Origin: Phymorhynchus buccinoides
Taxonomy: Eukaryota > Mollusca > Gastropoda > Neogastropoda > Raphitomidae
DNA: 64,000 bases
Direction: 5' to 3'
Assembly (NCBI GenBank): GCA_017654935.2
Contig: CM065704.1
Coordinates: 18,115,207-18,179,206, forward strand
Of this stretch, positions 51,401 through 62,719 are shown piece after piece (position 1 is the first letter of the stretch; the number at the start of each line of letters is the position of its first letter). The notes below the pieces were generated by a model. The model did no database searches, was not told the DNA's origin, and saw nothing but the letters and a program-made list of their open reading frames with translations. The translations under genes were made by a program, and so were the position numbers.

Positions 51401-54358
51401 AAAGCCTTCGGTGCTTCACTCAAATGTGTTTTATGATTGTTTGACGTTAGCCTGCAGCAGGGGTCAATAATAAAGTGAGAGCCGTATAATTAATGATCTT
51501 CTACAGTGCTGAAAACTCATGGTGCAGCTTAATCTTTTTTGGGGGGAGGAAGACTATGGCCGTGTACACACATAAGCGAATATTCCATGCGGAAACCTGT
51601 GCGCAATCCATAAATAAGTGAAACAAAGAAGGGAAAAGATTTGCGCACGTGTCCGAATTTCCCCTATATGTATTCTTTCTTCCACTTATTTAGGGTTTTC
51701 CGTACGGAACTTACGCGTCTAATGTGAACCCGGCCTATGACTCTATAACTAGAGGGAATTTACATTGGGTCTCAACACTGCAGCATTTTGTTCTGTCATT
51801 TCTTGTCCACGTTATGAAGAGATAGATGATTGAATAAATGCGTGACAATGGTTTCCTATGTAGGTGTGTCTATGTGTCAATCAGTGAGTGAAAGCACCTT
51901 GAGTTTGAATGAAAGGCGTTACTGGCCACTGCACAACCACCTTTGGCAAGAGTGAATGCCCTTGGTAGATGCTTGAGTACTGACCAAACAAGGGTATAAC
52001 TCTCGCCAATAACCCTATTTGAGGCCACTGAATGGCTGCCTTTTGCAAGAGTGAATGCCCTTTTGGATACTGACCAACAAGGGCTTAACTCTCACTGTCA
52101 AGGGCATTAATAATAACCCTAGTTGCAGTGGCCAATATAAATGCTATATATTATTATTGTTATTATTGTTATTTAAAGGGGCTGGTTGGCCTTTGGGGAT
52201 ATTCCCCAACCCTTGCTGTCCTCGAAATCTTTTTTAGTCACGAGACCTCAACTTTTCTTTACCCTGGTAAATCTGACATAAATTCTTTTTGGATGAAAAT
52301 TGGCAGGCGGCGAAAAGGTTAACTCATTCGCGTCGCAACGATTTTGAATTATTAAAAAAACCCACAAATCACTCCAAACAAAACATACATAAACAAAAGG
52401 AGAAATGAAAGAAGATTACTGGTTTTTAACTTCAGGTTTAGACATAGGGAAGTGGTAGATCAGACTTTTTTATATATACTTTATAGAGAAAAACTCTCTA
52501 CACCGATTGGTTTTCCCCACAACAAAGCTACAAAAGCAAAATCAGAGGCAAAATTGTGGTCTAAGGGAGCGAAGCGAGTTTAGTAGTGACCAAAGTATGG
52601 TGTGCACAGATTTACTTCCCTTGAAGCAAATGCATCAAATTGACAGCTATCTCTTAATTCCAGACATATATGGCCGGAACGATTTGAATGAGTTAAGGGC
52701 AAAATTGTTGGCCGTGATCTCACCTTGCGTTTGTGGTCGGTGAAGAGAGACAGGGACAGGGCGAGGTAGAACCCAGCCTGAACCGAGTAGTACCAGTACA
52801 TATCGCTGCTCACGTCCTGTGGGGGAAAAAGAAATGACAAAGAAAAAAACAGACAAAATTATTGGTCACTTTTCACCTCCTAATCTGCCTGACAGTGATG
52901 TCCCGAGGCCCCGGTCATAAGGCATTGACCTATTCAAATTGAAAATGTCTTATTGTGTTCTCCCCTGTCAGGACAAATGTCTCATTAATTTTTTTTAATA
53001 CTGGCACGGTTTGTCCTACTGATTTCTGCAAGAGCCAGGACATTGTCCTGTTGATTTCTCTTGTCTCAGGACAGTTTGCCCTATCACTTTTGAATCCTCA
53101 GTACATCACTGCTTCCACAAAGTTAGATATATTGAGAAAAAATTTAACCTTTAGCAAAAAGGAAAGAGAACAAAATCTGTTCATTCCTCTACTTAACTCC
53201 CCAAAAGTCCTATAATACTGGACAGATACACAACTAAATAATGTCATTTAAAACCTCTTCCACAGCTAAAACTTACTGTTTGCACGGTCAAAGTGCCGTC
53301 TGCTTCAAAGTTCGCCCACTGACTAATTAACTCATGTCTAAGATCCCTTTTAACGAAATAACTCACGGAAATATCATTAAGAATATTATGAAAGGCAGAT
53401 TTTCTTTGAATTCAACCTAGTAGTCAAAATCGGAACCGAATCACAAGCGGCTCGAAGAGATTGGATCGTCTTCATCGAGTCACACTGACATTGGCTACCC
53501 CCCCCTTCTACTGCATTACGATCTTCTATCACCCTTTCACTGTCGATATCCGAGACAAAGCCTAAGAATTCATGATTTAAACAAATATCGACGAGTACGG
53601 AAAAGCCATATTTGATAGTGAACTTTACTTTCTGACCGATTGAAACTTTGAAAAATTCATACAACTACTAAAAAGAGCAAATGGCGGCTTGCTGGAAGAG
53701 AAGCAAGGAGCCGAGCCTCATTCTGAAGCTATGGTGAGGTAGTTTCTATTATTAGTAACAAAAAGAGGTCCGCGAAAGAGAGTAGAGAGGGCGACACAGT
53801 GCGCCTGCAGTTACAGGGGAGATTATCGGAGGGCGACACAGTGCGCCTGCAGTTACAGTGGAGATTATCGGCTCGGCGACACAGTGCGCCTGCAGTTACA
53901 GGGGAGATTATCGGCTCGGCGACACAGTGCGCCTGCAGTTACAGGGGAGATTAGAGGCTCGGCGACACAGTGCGCCTGCAGTTACAGGGGAGATTATCGG
54001 CTCGGCGACACAGTGCGAGCAGTTACAGGGGAGATTAGAGCTCGGCGAGACAGTGCGCCTGCAGTTACAGGGGAGATTAGCTCGGCGACACAGTGCGCCT
54101 GCAGTTACAGGGGAGATTATCGGCTCGGCGAGACAGTGCGCCTGCAGTTACAGGGGAGATTATCGGCTCGGCGAGACAGTGCGCCTGCAGTGTGCTAAAG
54201 GTTAAGAAAGAAAGAAAGAAAAAAAAGAAAGAAAGAAAACAAAAATGTTCACCTCTACTTAACTCCCCAAAAGTCCTATAATACTGGGCAGATACACAAC
54301 TAAATAATATGTCATTTAAAACCTCTTCCATGTTATAACAATGAACAAAGGCTATTTA

Positions 54359-54414
<56 letters not shown>

Positions 54415-55299
54415 TGACTGCATATCATGAAATACAAAAAGCCATTCCTAATCTTAGCTTTCAAACTCTGCTCCTGGTACTGTAACCATGAGTATGTCTT
54501 AAGCAGCTAACACAGGTAGCAACATGTAAATTACACTAAACTGGCAAAATGATTGACAGCTTAGTCTAATTTACATTTTATTACCCATGTTAACTATTTA
54601 ACCCTTTCAACGCCAGCCATTTTTCAGCTAAAACTTTCCATTGACCTTACCTGGGTAGAAAAAAAGATTTTGTCTGCAATATTGGGGATTCCTCTGTGAC
54701 ATGCCTAAAATAAGGCCTATCCTTACCTCCCAACATTAACAACATAAGGTCATTGGTTAACAGACCCTCATTTGATGCCTTTCAGTGACATGGGTGTTAA
54801 ATGATTGTGGTGCCAAGAGGCGACAGTGGCCATGAAAGGGTCAAGGTCAATTTCCAAAAAAAAGGAAATGGGGAAACGCCCCCCACGAAGCTCAGCACTT
54901 TTAATCAATTCAAGCAATCTGGATGCATAATCGGGACTCTTATGCAACGGCAATCGGGTTTTCGCTTACAGCAAAGCTGTTTTTTTCCAGTTTTTATTAT
55001 TTTGTTGTTGTTGAAATTTGTCACCGATTTTTCAAAAAAAGGATTTCCTTCCTGAGAAGGAAGCAGTTTAAGCCAGGGTTAAGACGCACTCATGATTATG
55101 TGTACAGAATCAAGGGCAGAAGCTACAAATACTATCTCTAAGAGAAAATCAGATCAAAGTAGTGGGACTGAAACAGTTTTTGATTCTGTTTTACATTTTA
55201 CGAAGTGAGAATGTTCACAAATAATGAAGGCTCATCTCACGTGTTCGGGCCAGTCTTTCCAGCAGTAAGTGGTGTCCCACAACCAGGGTTTCTGAAACA

Positions 55300-55337
<38 letters not shown>

Positions 55338-55361
55338 ACACACACACACACACACACACAC

Positions 55362-55417
<56 letters not shown>

Positions 55418-55508
55418 GACAGACACACACACACACACACACACAATAATGATCTTAAAATTTTGTCTAAGATCACTGTAAGGTGGATAGACGTTAAATT
55501 AAAGAACG

Positions 55509-55557
<49 letters not shown>

Positions 55558-58500
55558 ACACAACTGGATATACTAAACTTTCAGAACAGACTTTTCCTCA
55601 ACAAGGCCATCTGCATGCATAATATTGTCAACGGAAATGCTCCAAAAAAGATAGTAGACAAATTTAAAACAAACACAAGCAGACACCACCCATTTGCTAT
55701 CATTCTCTCGACCAAATAATAATCAATTCAAATCTAGTCTCCTCTATTCGGGTGGAGATTTATGGAACAAATTGCCCTCCAATTTAAAACACATAACAAA
55801 CAAGAACTCTTTCTAGAAAAAAATGAAAATATATCTCTTTAACAGAACATAATCTCTCACTTTATTTTCCTCTTATTTGAAATGAGAGTTAAAATAGAGA
55901 AAGTGTGTTGATATGTGAATGTGATGTTATAATTAAGAATTGATGTATATATTGTACATATGTTACTCTCCCACTCCCCACCCTCTTCCCTGGTTTGTAA
56001 CTTGTTTGTTTCTTTGTTTATTTTTCCCTCTTTTCCCTTTTCGTTATTATTGTTTACTACTTTGGAATATTTAGTTCCTTCATTATTTTGTATATTTGGA
56101 TGGCTTGATGAAAAAAGTGTATTATTTGCTTATTCAATGTTCCATCTGGAAATGACTTGACACCCCCCTTTCTGTTCACCTAAATATCACAACCGTGAAA
56201 ATCCTACTTAACTCACTAAATCTGTCATCGCGTCAGCCGATGGAGCTTTACACTACATCTTGGTGACACACAAGGCAATGATTTTATAACTGAATCAGTC
56301 GCACCACCTAGTGACGAGTCAGGGGCAGAGAATTTTCACTGGCTATATACTACTACTTTGTGCCACGCAAGGGTGATGAATTGATGTAGGTCTCGCACAC
56401 GTTTCAGTGCACGAGACAGGGGCAGAGAATTTTCAGTATCAACAATAAAGCCTCAATATCAGGGCAACCACCCCTTACGCATTTCCAAAGCATAAAAGTC
56501 AAAACAGTGAAACGTTTGACTTGTTTGTGTAAATTTATACTCACATCCCACAATGTGTACAACCCGTAGCAGAACACCACAGCATAGTAAGAGCATCTCC
56601 AGCTGAAACAATCAGGAAACTAGTTGTAGATCATTGGGTGAAAGCAACAAGATACTATCAAAAAAAGAAGAAAAAAGTTGATAGTACTTTTTGGCTTGCA
56701 TTTGACAAACTATATAAAGCCTCAATACAGTCACCCATCTACGGGCTCAACTCCATGATATATATTGATCAGCGAATGCTTAGAATTCTTAAATATGCAC
56801 TACTCCAAAACACCAGCAAACAGACACAAATTATTAATAAATGTACTATCAGTATCACTTACGTGATTTTTTTTTGGTTAGAATATCAATCAATCATAAA
56901 ACAAACAATGATTCACTGCCAAAACCAGCATTAGTTTGTTGATCTACAACTCCATCAGTCCATGCACTACATGTGCTTTAACTTCATGTATTACTTTCTC
57001 AATAATTTCTATCCATTAAGAAATTATCTATTCACATATTTTAAACACAAAAATCACGGTAAACACTTTGTCTTGGAATCATATATATGAAACTAAGAGT
57101 GAGAGGCACAAAAATGTGCATTACAATGAAGTGCATAATAAAACTAGAACGTGAAAACGCTAGATCAAGCAGCTGCGGGGTAGCATTTTTTGGCTCCAGT
57201 GACCTTGACCATTGACCAATGACCTTCATCTTCGAACTTGGCCTAGATATCGCAACTATCAATCCGTGTGCACAATTTGAGGGTCTTAGGTCTCTCCATT
57301 CAAACGCTATCATGTTAACATAGCCAGTCAGACATGCAGAGCTCTGCTTTAATGAAGATGAAATCTTGCATTAATAAGTTACTTTGTTTTCCTCTTGCTC
57401 ACCTGGATTCACAGAACTTTTTCAACACTGGCGTCCTGTCCTGGTTGCGGCGAATTCTAAACCAGCGCTCGATCTGGCGCTCCTTTAGGTCGGTTTGCTT
57501 GGACAGTTTCTAAAACATCCAGACACAACATTCTATAGAAATCAGTATGTACAGTTCCTGAATTACTTACACCATTACATGAGATTTTTGCCCGCTTTGT
57601 TTGACCAGGATGCGTCACTATGGTCTCAACTTCAAAATCTTGCAGGAAGCTCTCTCTTTCTCTCTCCATCCCCCCATCCCCTCTCTCTCTCGCTCTAAAA
57701 TTAAGTAATGCCTTTTAAAAAAAAAAAAAAACAGTCACTGTCATTGTCATTGTCTCTCTCTCTCTCTCTCGTCTCTCTGGGGGGGGGGGGGGGGGGGAGT
57801 TACCTGAGTTAGTGTCTGCAAGTATACTGTAAGCGTCTATGTCTGTATCTGACTGAGATGCATGTGTGCATCACCATGTGTTAGTGTGTGCACATGCCTA
57901 CATGCATGCATGCACTTGTGCTTCTTTCTTTTTTTCTCCAAACAAGCTTCTTCTTTTTTTTTTACAAAAAGTATTTACAAAACCCTTAATGTTATATTAC
58001 CTGCAATTAAGCAAAAAGAGCTAGAGTTAAAAAGAAATGCCTGCACTCTTGGGTCGTGTACACATACATGCGGATGTTCCGTGCGGCAACTCATGCACAA
58101 TCAGTAAATAAGTAAAAGAAAGAAGAAGAAAACATAAGCGGATGTGTCCGTATTTCCCCTAATCCGCATATTTTTCCCCTTCTTTCTTTTACTTATTTCC
58201 GCGCGGAAAATCCGGATGTACTGTGTACCAGGCCTTACCTGAAGGGTTTCATCGTCAAGGGATTTCTTCTTGGCGTACACAGCTTCAAGCACTGGATTGT
58301 CTGGAGCTTTCTTCACTTTGCTGCGCAGCTTGAACATTCCACCCACAACCATGCCCACAAATCTGCACAGAATTAGTGTTAGAAACCATGACTCATTTAC
58401 ACCAATTTGTTTCCTTGCTAATAGTAATACTATACTATCGACATAATAATACTATGCACAATTTGCAACCTTGATTTTAAAGGAAATCAATTGTTAAATA

Positions 58501-59825
58501 TACTGGTAAAAATGCGCTGACAGAGCCTGCGGTGACAGTGGCCTCGCTTAGTTGGTTCCACTCCGTGGCAGTCCGGATGAAGAAGGAGCTACGATATTGC
58601 TCCGTTCTTGCGTTGGGGACACTAAATCCATGGGAGTGGTTTATGGCCTGTAAATCCATGGGAGATGTTAGTTGTTTTGAACCTCTCAAATCTAGTTGGC
58701 ATTATGAAGTTTATACTGCGACAATTTGTGATGGCCGGCCTGAGGAATTTATCTGCTGGAATAGCTGGAAGGAGGCCTTCAGCTATCTTATAGAAGAGGC
58801 TGAGGCGTTGGTGCTTGCGTCTTTCCTCCAGGGGAGGCATGTCTAGATAATTGAGCATGCCACTTACACATCCCGGACTTCTGGATCTGTAATCCTCTAG
58901 TTCCCTGATTTAGTTTTGATGTGAGGATGGGGCAAGGGGGGGGGGAGGGGGGGGACTGAGACAGGGTGGGCTGGTGGAGGTGTTTATGGAGTGCTGTTTT
59001 GAATGCATCCAGTGACTGATTGGAGGCAACTTGCTCGGGGAGACTGTTCCACTGAGGGATAGTGCGGGGAAAGAAGAGTTTAGTAACCCTTCATGTTTAT
59101 GACCCTCAACCTGAAAGTCTGCTCCTTTCCGGGTACGGAAAAAATGCGCTGGCACATTAATTAACGCATGGCTACTTGCAGACCGTCAACATGAACATCA
59201 TACAACATGATTCGCTGTGTAGGCTAAATACTAAAATAGGCCAACACACGTGATGTTTAAACTAAGCATTAATCCTATTTTAGTTTTTGCAAACGTTTTG
59301 GCAGTGTGACATATATATCTGGGCATCAATTTCTGGATTATGATTCCGTTTACAACATTGGTTGATTTACTTCCCTTGATTTTGACTGTGACTATCGGCT
59401 GTTTTAGAAAATGTTTAGCTGTCCACCTCATGTTCTCGCCTTCCAGTGTTAATGTATCGATCTTTCCGTTTCATGAAAATAACCATAACCTAATGCTAAC
59501 CATATCCCTTTCCCGAGCAAGGCAGATTGCGTTCGTGTTGACGGTCTGCGAGTAGCCAGGCGTCACTATTTAATCCCGTCGTGTTTACTTTTCTTCTTTG
59601 CGTATCCACTGATAGTTAAGTTACCATGATAGCCTACCTCTCGTACACAATCCTGACGACACATAACACAGCGCACATGTAAAGAGGAGAGATTAAATCA
59701 GAAAGTTGTGGTTTATATATCTTCGGATCTGTGTTTTTCATAGAATCCCATGACAAATGCCTGGGTAACCACACTGCTTCGCTCCAGAAAAGTCGGCAAG
59801 CAGAAGCCCACAGCGAGCCAGCCAT
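48357..59825 (-). CDS. CERS: Ceramide synthase with homeobox-like domain, right duplicate (8 exons, 3' end missing)
   Basis: Minus-strand exons 59638-59825, 58239-58362, 57403-57509, 56545-56602, 55241-55291, 52724-52816, 49672-49800 and 48357-48463 join in frame with GT-AG borders, giving about 285 codons. Order: N-terminal membrane anchor with VWLPRHLSW, linker, Hox-like helix (RQIERWFRIRRNQ), membrane segment, PWLW loop, then the TLC/Lag1 core with catalytic HH and HD-x2-D. The enzyme acylates sphinganine with acyl-CoA in the ER membrane to form dihydroceramide. Family members run to roughly 340-410 residues, so the last membrane segments and acidic tail are missing. They would lie beyond the 45-bp satellite. 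The Hox-like domain fits the CERS2-6 type rather than CERS1; the exact orthologue is not resolved. Start: the ATG opening MAGSLWASACRLF, which matches the family N-terminus. Confidence 0.92.
48798..48972. mobile_element. MITE with TACGGACTA/TAGTCCGTA ends, right copy
   Basis: Same insertion as 29527-29701, with a few base differences. Confidence 0.8.
49672..49800 (-). CDS. CERS: Ceramide synthase exon 7, right duplicate (catalytic His-His)
   Basis: 43 codons with MIVHHF and VHDCVDPLLE. Acceptor CTTGTCACTGCAG, donor GTACAC, phase 0 to 0. Identical protein to the left copy. Confidence 0.93.
49801..51240 (-). repeat. 44-bp minisatellite of splice-acceptor copies, right duplicate (~29 units)
   Basis: Same unit as 30530-32020. 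Variants: CTCTCAT or CTATGAT, GAGACAAC or GAAACAAC, and TGTGAAA, TGTAAAA or CCGTGAAA. Unit order differs from the left copy. Diverged units at 49850-49950 lie between the exon and the regular array. Confidence 0.93.
51556..51738. mobile_element. MITE with GGCCGTGTACACA ends, right copy
   Basis: Counterpart of 32331-32514 in intron 6. Confidence 0.75.
52724..52816 (-). CDS. CERS: Ceramide synthase exon 6, right duplicate
   Basis: DVSSDMYWYYSVQAGFYLAL, then SLFTDHKRK. Val replaces the Leu of the left copy through two adjacent codon changes. Phase 0 to 0. Confidence 0.92.
53788..54200. repeat. 43-bp minisatellite, right duplicate (degenerate)
   Basis: Same unit as 34750-35165, but several units have short deletions (GATTAGAGG, GATTAGCTC, GTGCGAGCAG) and GAGACAGTG variants. 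Confidence 0.93.
54362..54412. repeat. (GA)n microsatellite, right duplicate
   Basis: About 25 GA units, counterpart of 35340-35387. Confidence 0.97.
54599..54843. mobile_element. MITE, TAACCCTTTCACCGCC family, right duplicate
   Basis: Same insertion as 35573-35820. Confidence 0.75.
55241..55291 (-). CDS. CERS: Ceramide synthase exon 5, right duplicate
   Basis: KPWLWDTTYCWKDWPEH; 51 bp, phase 0 to 0, identical to the left copy. Confidence 0.9.
55300..55562. repeat. (CA)n microsatellite split by a unique insert, right duplicate
   Basis: CA arrays at 55300-55444 and 55510-55562 are separated by about 65 bp of unique sequence not seen in the left copy. Confidence 0.95.
55620..55840 (+). mobile_element. 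LINE 3' end remnant (CR1/L2-like), right duplicate
   Basis: Counterpart of 36565-36810 with the same SGGDLWNKLPSNLK-type remnant. Confidence 0.6.
56545..56602 (-). CDS. CERS: Ceramide synthase exon 4, right duplicate
   Basis: (S)WRCSYYAVVFCYGLYTLWD; acceptor gattgtttcag, donor GTGAGT, phase 2 to 0. Confidence 0.9.
57148..57340 (-). repeat. Dispersed AGGTCA repeat, single unit, right duplicate
   Basis: Counterpart of 39338-39545; reads TGACCTTGACCATTGACC. Confidence 0.75.
57403..57509 (-). CDS. CERS: Ceramide synthase exon 3, right duplicate (homeobox-like helix)
   Basis: KLSKQTDLKERQIERWFRIR, then RNQDRTPVLKKFCES; acceptor ggatgttttag, donor GTGAGC, phase 0 to 2. Confidence 0.93.
58051..58234. 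mobile_element. MITE with GGCCTGGTACACA ends beside the exon 2 donor
   Basis: Imperfect inverted ends GGGTCGTGTACACATAC and, reversed, GGCCTGGTACACAG. The arms share TAAATAAGTAAAAGAAAGAA-like sequence, as in 32331-32514. It ends 4 bp into the intron after ceramide synthase exon 2. Confidence 0.75.
58239..58362 (-). CDS. CERS: Ceramide synthase exon 2
   Basis: Reads FVGMVVGGMFKLRSKVKKAP, then NPVLEAVYAKKKSLDDETLQ before GTAAGG; acceptor attctgtgcag. It joins exon 1 in phase 2 to give YER/FVGM, matching the linker ahead of the Hox-like domain. Only present in contig 3. Confidence 0.9.
58477..58858 (-). mobile_element. LINE reverse transcriptase C-terminal remnant 1
   Basis: Minus-strand pieces EERRKHQRLSLFYKIAEGLL with PAIPADKFLRPA, then, after a frameshift, RSSFFIRTATEWNQLSEATV, are the characteristic end of non-LTR ORF2 proteins. 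Broken and 5'-truncated, in ceramide synthase intron 1. Confidence 0.75.
58955..59105 (-). mobile_element. LINE reverse transcriptase C-terminal remnant 2
   Basis: Minus-strand TKLFFPRTIPQWNSLPEQVA and SNQSLDAFKTALHKHL. A second, independent copy of the same ORF2 end motif, directly upstream of remnant 1 in reading direction. Confidence 0.75.
59638..59825 (-). CDS. CERS: Ceramide synthase exon 1 (start codon)
   Basis: Reads MAGSLWASACRLFWSEAVWL, then PRHLSWDSMKNTDP and PLYMCAVLCVVRIVYE/R before GTAGGC. It matches the family N-terminus: short lumenal part, WLP-x3-W motif, first membrane segment. 188 bp, ends in phase 2. Confidence 0.92.
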
Positions 59826-59839
59826 TTTGCATTCAAAGT

Positions 59840-59845
59840 CACGTG
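59840..59845 (-). promoter_or_regulatory. CERS: E-box CACGTG just upstream of the ceramide synthase ATG
   Basis: CACGTG with flank CCACGTGACTT on the sense strand, 14-20 bp before the start codon. It matches the core bound by bHLH-zip factors (Myc, USF, TFEB families). It could be in the 5' UTR; function is not shown. Confidence 0.35.
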
Positions 59846-60230
59846 GTTTTAATTTTGGTTATATACACAGCAGTCAGACCAAAATTAATTTGTTAATCAG
59901 TGTCTATAAGTAGAATACTTATTTTCATCAATAAAATAACTTTTCATCTTTTCATTATTAAAAGAACTGACGCATTTCTGCTGGAAGGTGGGCAGTCTGG
60001 CTGGCTGTGGCGAAAACATCAGCGAGAGCATGAGCTTTCTCCTGAACATTCTTGGTTTTAGCATGGACATTACACATTGAGCCTAAATATAGAATCCGTG
60101 GTTTTAGATAGTGATCCCAAAATTGCTGTATTGAAATACTGCTGAAATGATTAAGACAACAATGATTACTCAAAAAGCGTCAAAGCTATGCCAATCTAAT
60201 TGCAAAGCAAAATCACTAAAACGAACAATC
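59846..60230. other. Upstream region of ceramide synthase, no element recognised
   Basis: The presumed promoter or 5' UTR, between exon 1 and the LINE remnant. No TATA box is convincingly placed. Confidence 0.4.
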
Positions 60231-60239
60231 AAAAGAAAG

Positions 60240-61510
60240 GGCACACCAAGAGGCCGCGAGGCCTGGCTGCCCTAGATCTGACCTGACCTGCATGACCCCT
60301 TGGTTGACTGGCCATTGACAACTGAGGAGGCGGTCGTGCTTTGCATCTCAGCTTCCGAACCATCTTCCAGACTTTGGAACCGTCTGCTGGTTCCTGTAAT
60401 CTCCTCACAGCAAAAGCGTTCCCAATATTCTTCTCTGACGGCGTTGAAGACCTCTTCGCACGGTGGCTGGTGGCTTCCTCAAGTTCTGACGGTTCTGTTT
60501 TCTTCACACATGTTGCTCTGGAATCGGCGTAGGGCATGTCGCTTGGTGGCGGTGGCCTTACCACACTCTTCATTCCACCATTCAGAGTTGAAGAAGTGCT
60601 TTCCCACAGGTCCATGCAGGAGTCTTCTTAGGGATGAAAGATAATCTTCAACGTGATGAAGTTGGCTGCCTAAGGAGAAGAAGAAGAAGAAAGCTTTGGC
60701 CGCTTGGAGGACCATCTCCATGATGTTCCGGTAGAAGGCATCAATGCAGGGGTCCTGGAGGTTGATCAATATAGGCATTCCTCATCAAGTTTGGTCTGGA
60801 ATAAATCCCAGTTGGTTTGAATGTGGGGCTTGGGTCGTGTTCTGCCTGGTCAGGCGAAGAGGTAGATGATCAGACTGCAGGTGGTCGATGCCAAGATTCC
60901 ACTTTGCATCCAGGAAGAGGTTTGTGGATCAATGCCTGCGCTGCGTTGACCTCTTTGGCCGATGCGAGTGAAGCTGCCATCGTTCAGTACGTTCAGGTTA
61001 GATCCCAGGATGATGGTGGCCGCCGGTCTCCTGGGTCTGTCCTCTGGCCCAAGTTTGGTGGCTGACGTTAAAGTTTCCAGCCACCACCCAGCTGCTGTTC
61101 TCGGTGTCCAGGGTCTTTAGCCAGGCAACGTACGTCGTCCTCACTTGGTTCTGCTGCTGCTGGAGTAATAGACGTTGACCAAGTTAGTCTGTCGATTTCC
61201 TTTGGTGGCGATGGCGATGGCGCAGGTAGTGACCCTGCAGTCGGCATTAGTTGGTGTTGGTGGCCGGGAGTTCTGTGTAGCTCAGCCTCCTGCTGACATA
61301 GGTGGCCACCGTGACCTTCTTCTCCTTTGACGGTAGGATAGTAGAACCCATCCAGCACTGGAAGGGAGCTGCGCTGCTTGATGTTAGGGGATTGTGGCAT
61401 CAGCACATCAGTCGCGGGCTGTGTTCACAAGTACTCTGTCAGGAAGGCGACCTTCCTGGAGATAGTCCGGCAGTTCCATTGGAGGACAGAGAGCTGCTGC
61501 CTCAGCCAAG
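60240..61510 (-). mobile_element. Decayed LINE ORF2 with APE-type endonuclease
   Basis: Minus-strand pieces in order: LSVLQWNCRTISRKVAFLTE (endonuclease start), VTTCAIAIATKGNRQTNLVN with VYY, WVVAGNFNVSHQTW (GDFN-like catalytic motif with N for D), TNWDLFQTKLDEE, then SEWWNEECGKATATKRHALR with RFQSN. Multiple frameshifts and stops; no reverse transcriptase palm was seen. The family is probably Jockey/CR1-like. Confidence 0.8.
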
Positions 61511-61639
61511 GGGGCGTGAATGAAAGTCTGCTTAACGTCCTCTGGTCTGCATGGAACAGACACATATGGGACATTAGTAGATATAAAGATGGTGGGGACG
61601 ATCCTGGAGGCAATGCCCGGAGGCAGTGCAACACCAGGA

Positions 61640-62500
61640 AAGTCCCGAAATTTTAACAATACAGATGTATTATATAAAGCCAAGGGGGGAGGGTGGTTAT
61701 CTCCCTTAACCTCTTTGTGAAGAGTGAAAGGCCTTACACTTTTAACACGCTGTAGTCTAGTGTCCAACAACTAGAGGCAAAGGCAGGGGATTGTGACGAT
61801 CCCTTGCGACGAATGAAAGGCTTGATTAACATGTTTTTGTTTTTTGCCTGGAACCAGTTAGAGCAAACGTGTAGACATGAGTACTGCAGAGAGCTCTTGT
61901 GAAAAGTAGCATCACTAACATTAGCCCCTAACTCTATTCCTAACCATTGCCCTAACCCGCAGAGACATAATACAGACGGGGACTGTGACGAGGTAATGGG
62001 TTAAAAGGCTAAGTCCCTAGGGGAGACTTTTAGTGTGTTAAATTTTCAAGTAGAAAATTTGCCTTTAACCCACTTCTCTAGGGTATGGGAGATGAGCAAC
62101 TTTCCCGGCCCCTTTTCATCTAATAAATTTATATTTGTGCCCGGGTTCTGGCTCGTATGGTTGTAAGAAATACAAGTGGTTGAATTGCTCTAAATGGCAG
62201 ACAGAGAGAAGTAGGGTTTTACATGAAATTACAAGACTCCCACTCTCATCAGTCTGACCAAAGGGTTCAGGATTATTTGACACTTGTATTTTATTTACTC
62301 ACAAAATCTGCATAAGATTATGCAGCAATAATAATAAAGCAGCTCAATGGCGCCAAAACAAAATGTGAATGAAAAAAAACAATGGAATCTGATAGGATTT
62401 ACAAGACTTTTGTCTTTCTAGAAGGTTAGCCCCAAGCAGGAAGGGTCACTAATCATCATTGTCCGGAGGAAAGTTCAAATGATTGGCGCGGTCCGGGGGG
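61640..62500. other. Non-coding, nothing recognised
   Basis: AT-rich sequence with no clear exon, repeat family or RNA gene. Confidence 0.4.
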
Positions 62501-62502
62501 AC

Positions 62503-62712
62503 TTAGCTGTTGTCAAGTTCCTCCGTAGTGATCGGCGAATGCTGGGGTGGCTGGGCTTGCTCATCAGGTGAGAGTAGCTCCCAGTCGTTCCGGTTACGGC
62601 TTCGCGGGATGGCACGGTTCAGGCGTGGTCTCCTCTCGGATTCTGGGTGTGGGTCGTCTTGGCGGCGTTCCCGTCTTGGTGCTTGTGAGTCCGGGATAAT
62701 CGTCCGGCCCAC
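62503..62712 (-). other. Short Arg/Pro-rich open frame, possibly a LINE ORF1 fragment
   Basis: 69 codons beginning MGRTIIPDSQAPRRERR, rich in R, P and E, ending TTEELDNS. It lies upstream of and on the same strand as the LINE endonuclease remnant. No domain was recognised; it may be chance. Confidence 0.2.
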
Positions 62713-62719
62713 GATGCCC

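Larger units (their letters stand above)
47585..57976. repeat. Duplicated segment, copy 2
   Basis: Collinear with 28239-40167. This copy continues past the shared block into exons 1-2, so it is the more complete version of the ceramide synthase locus. Confidence 0.9.
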
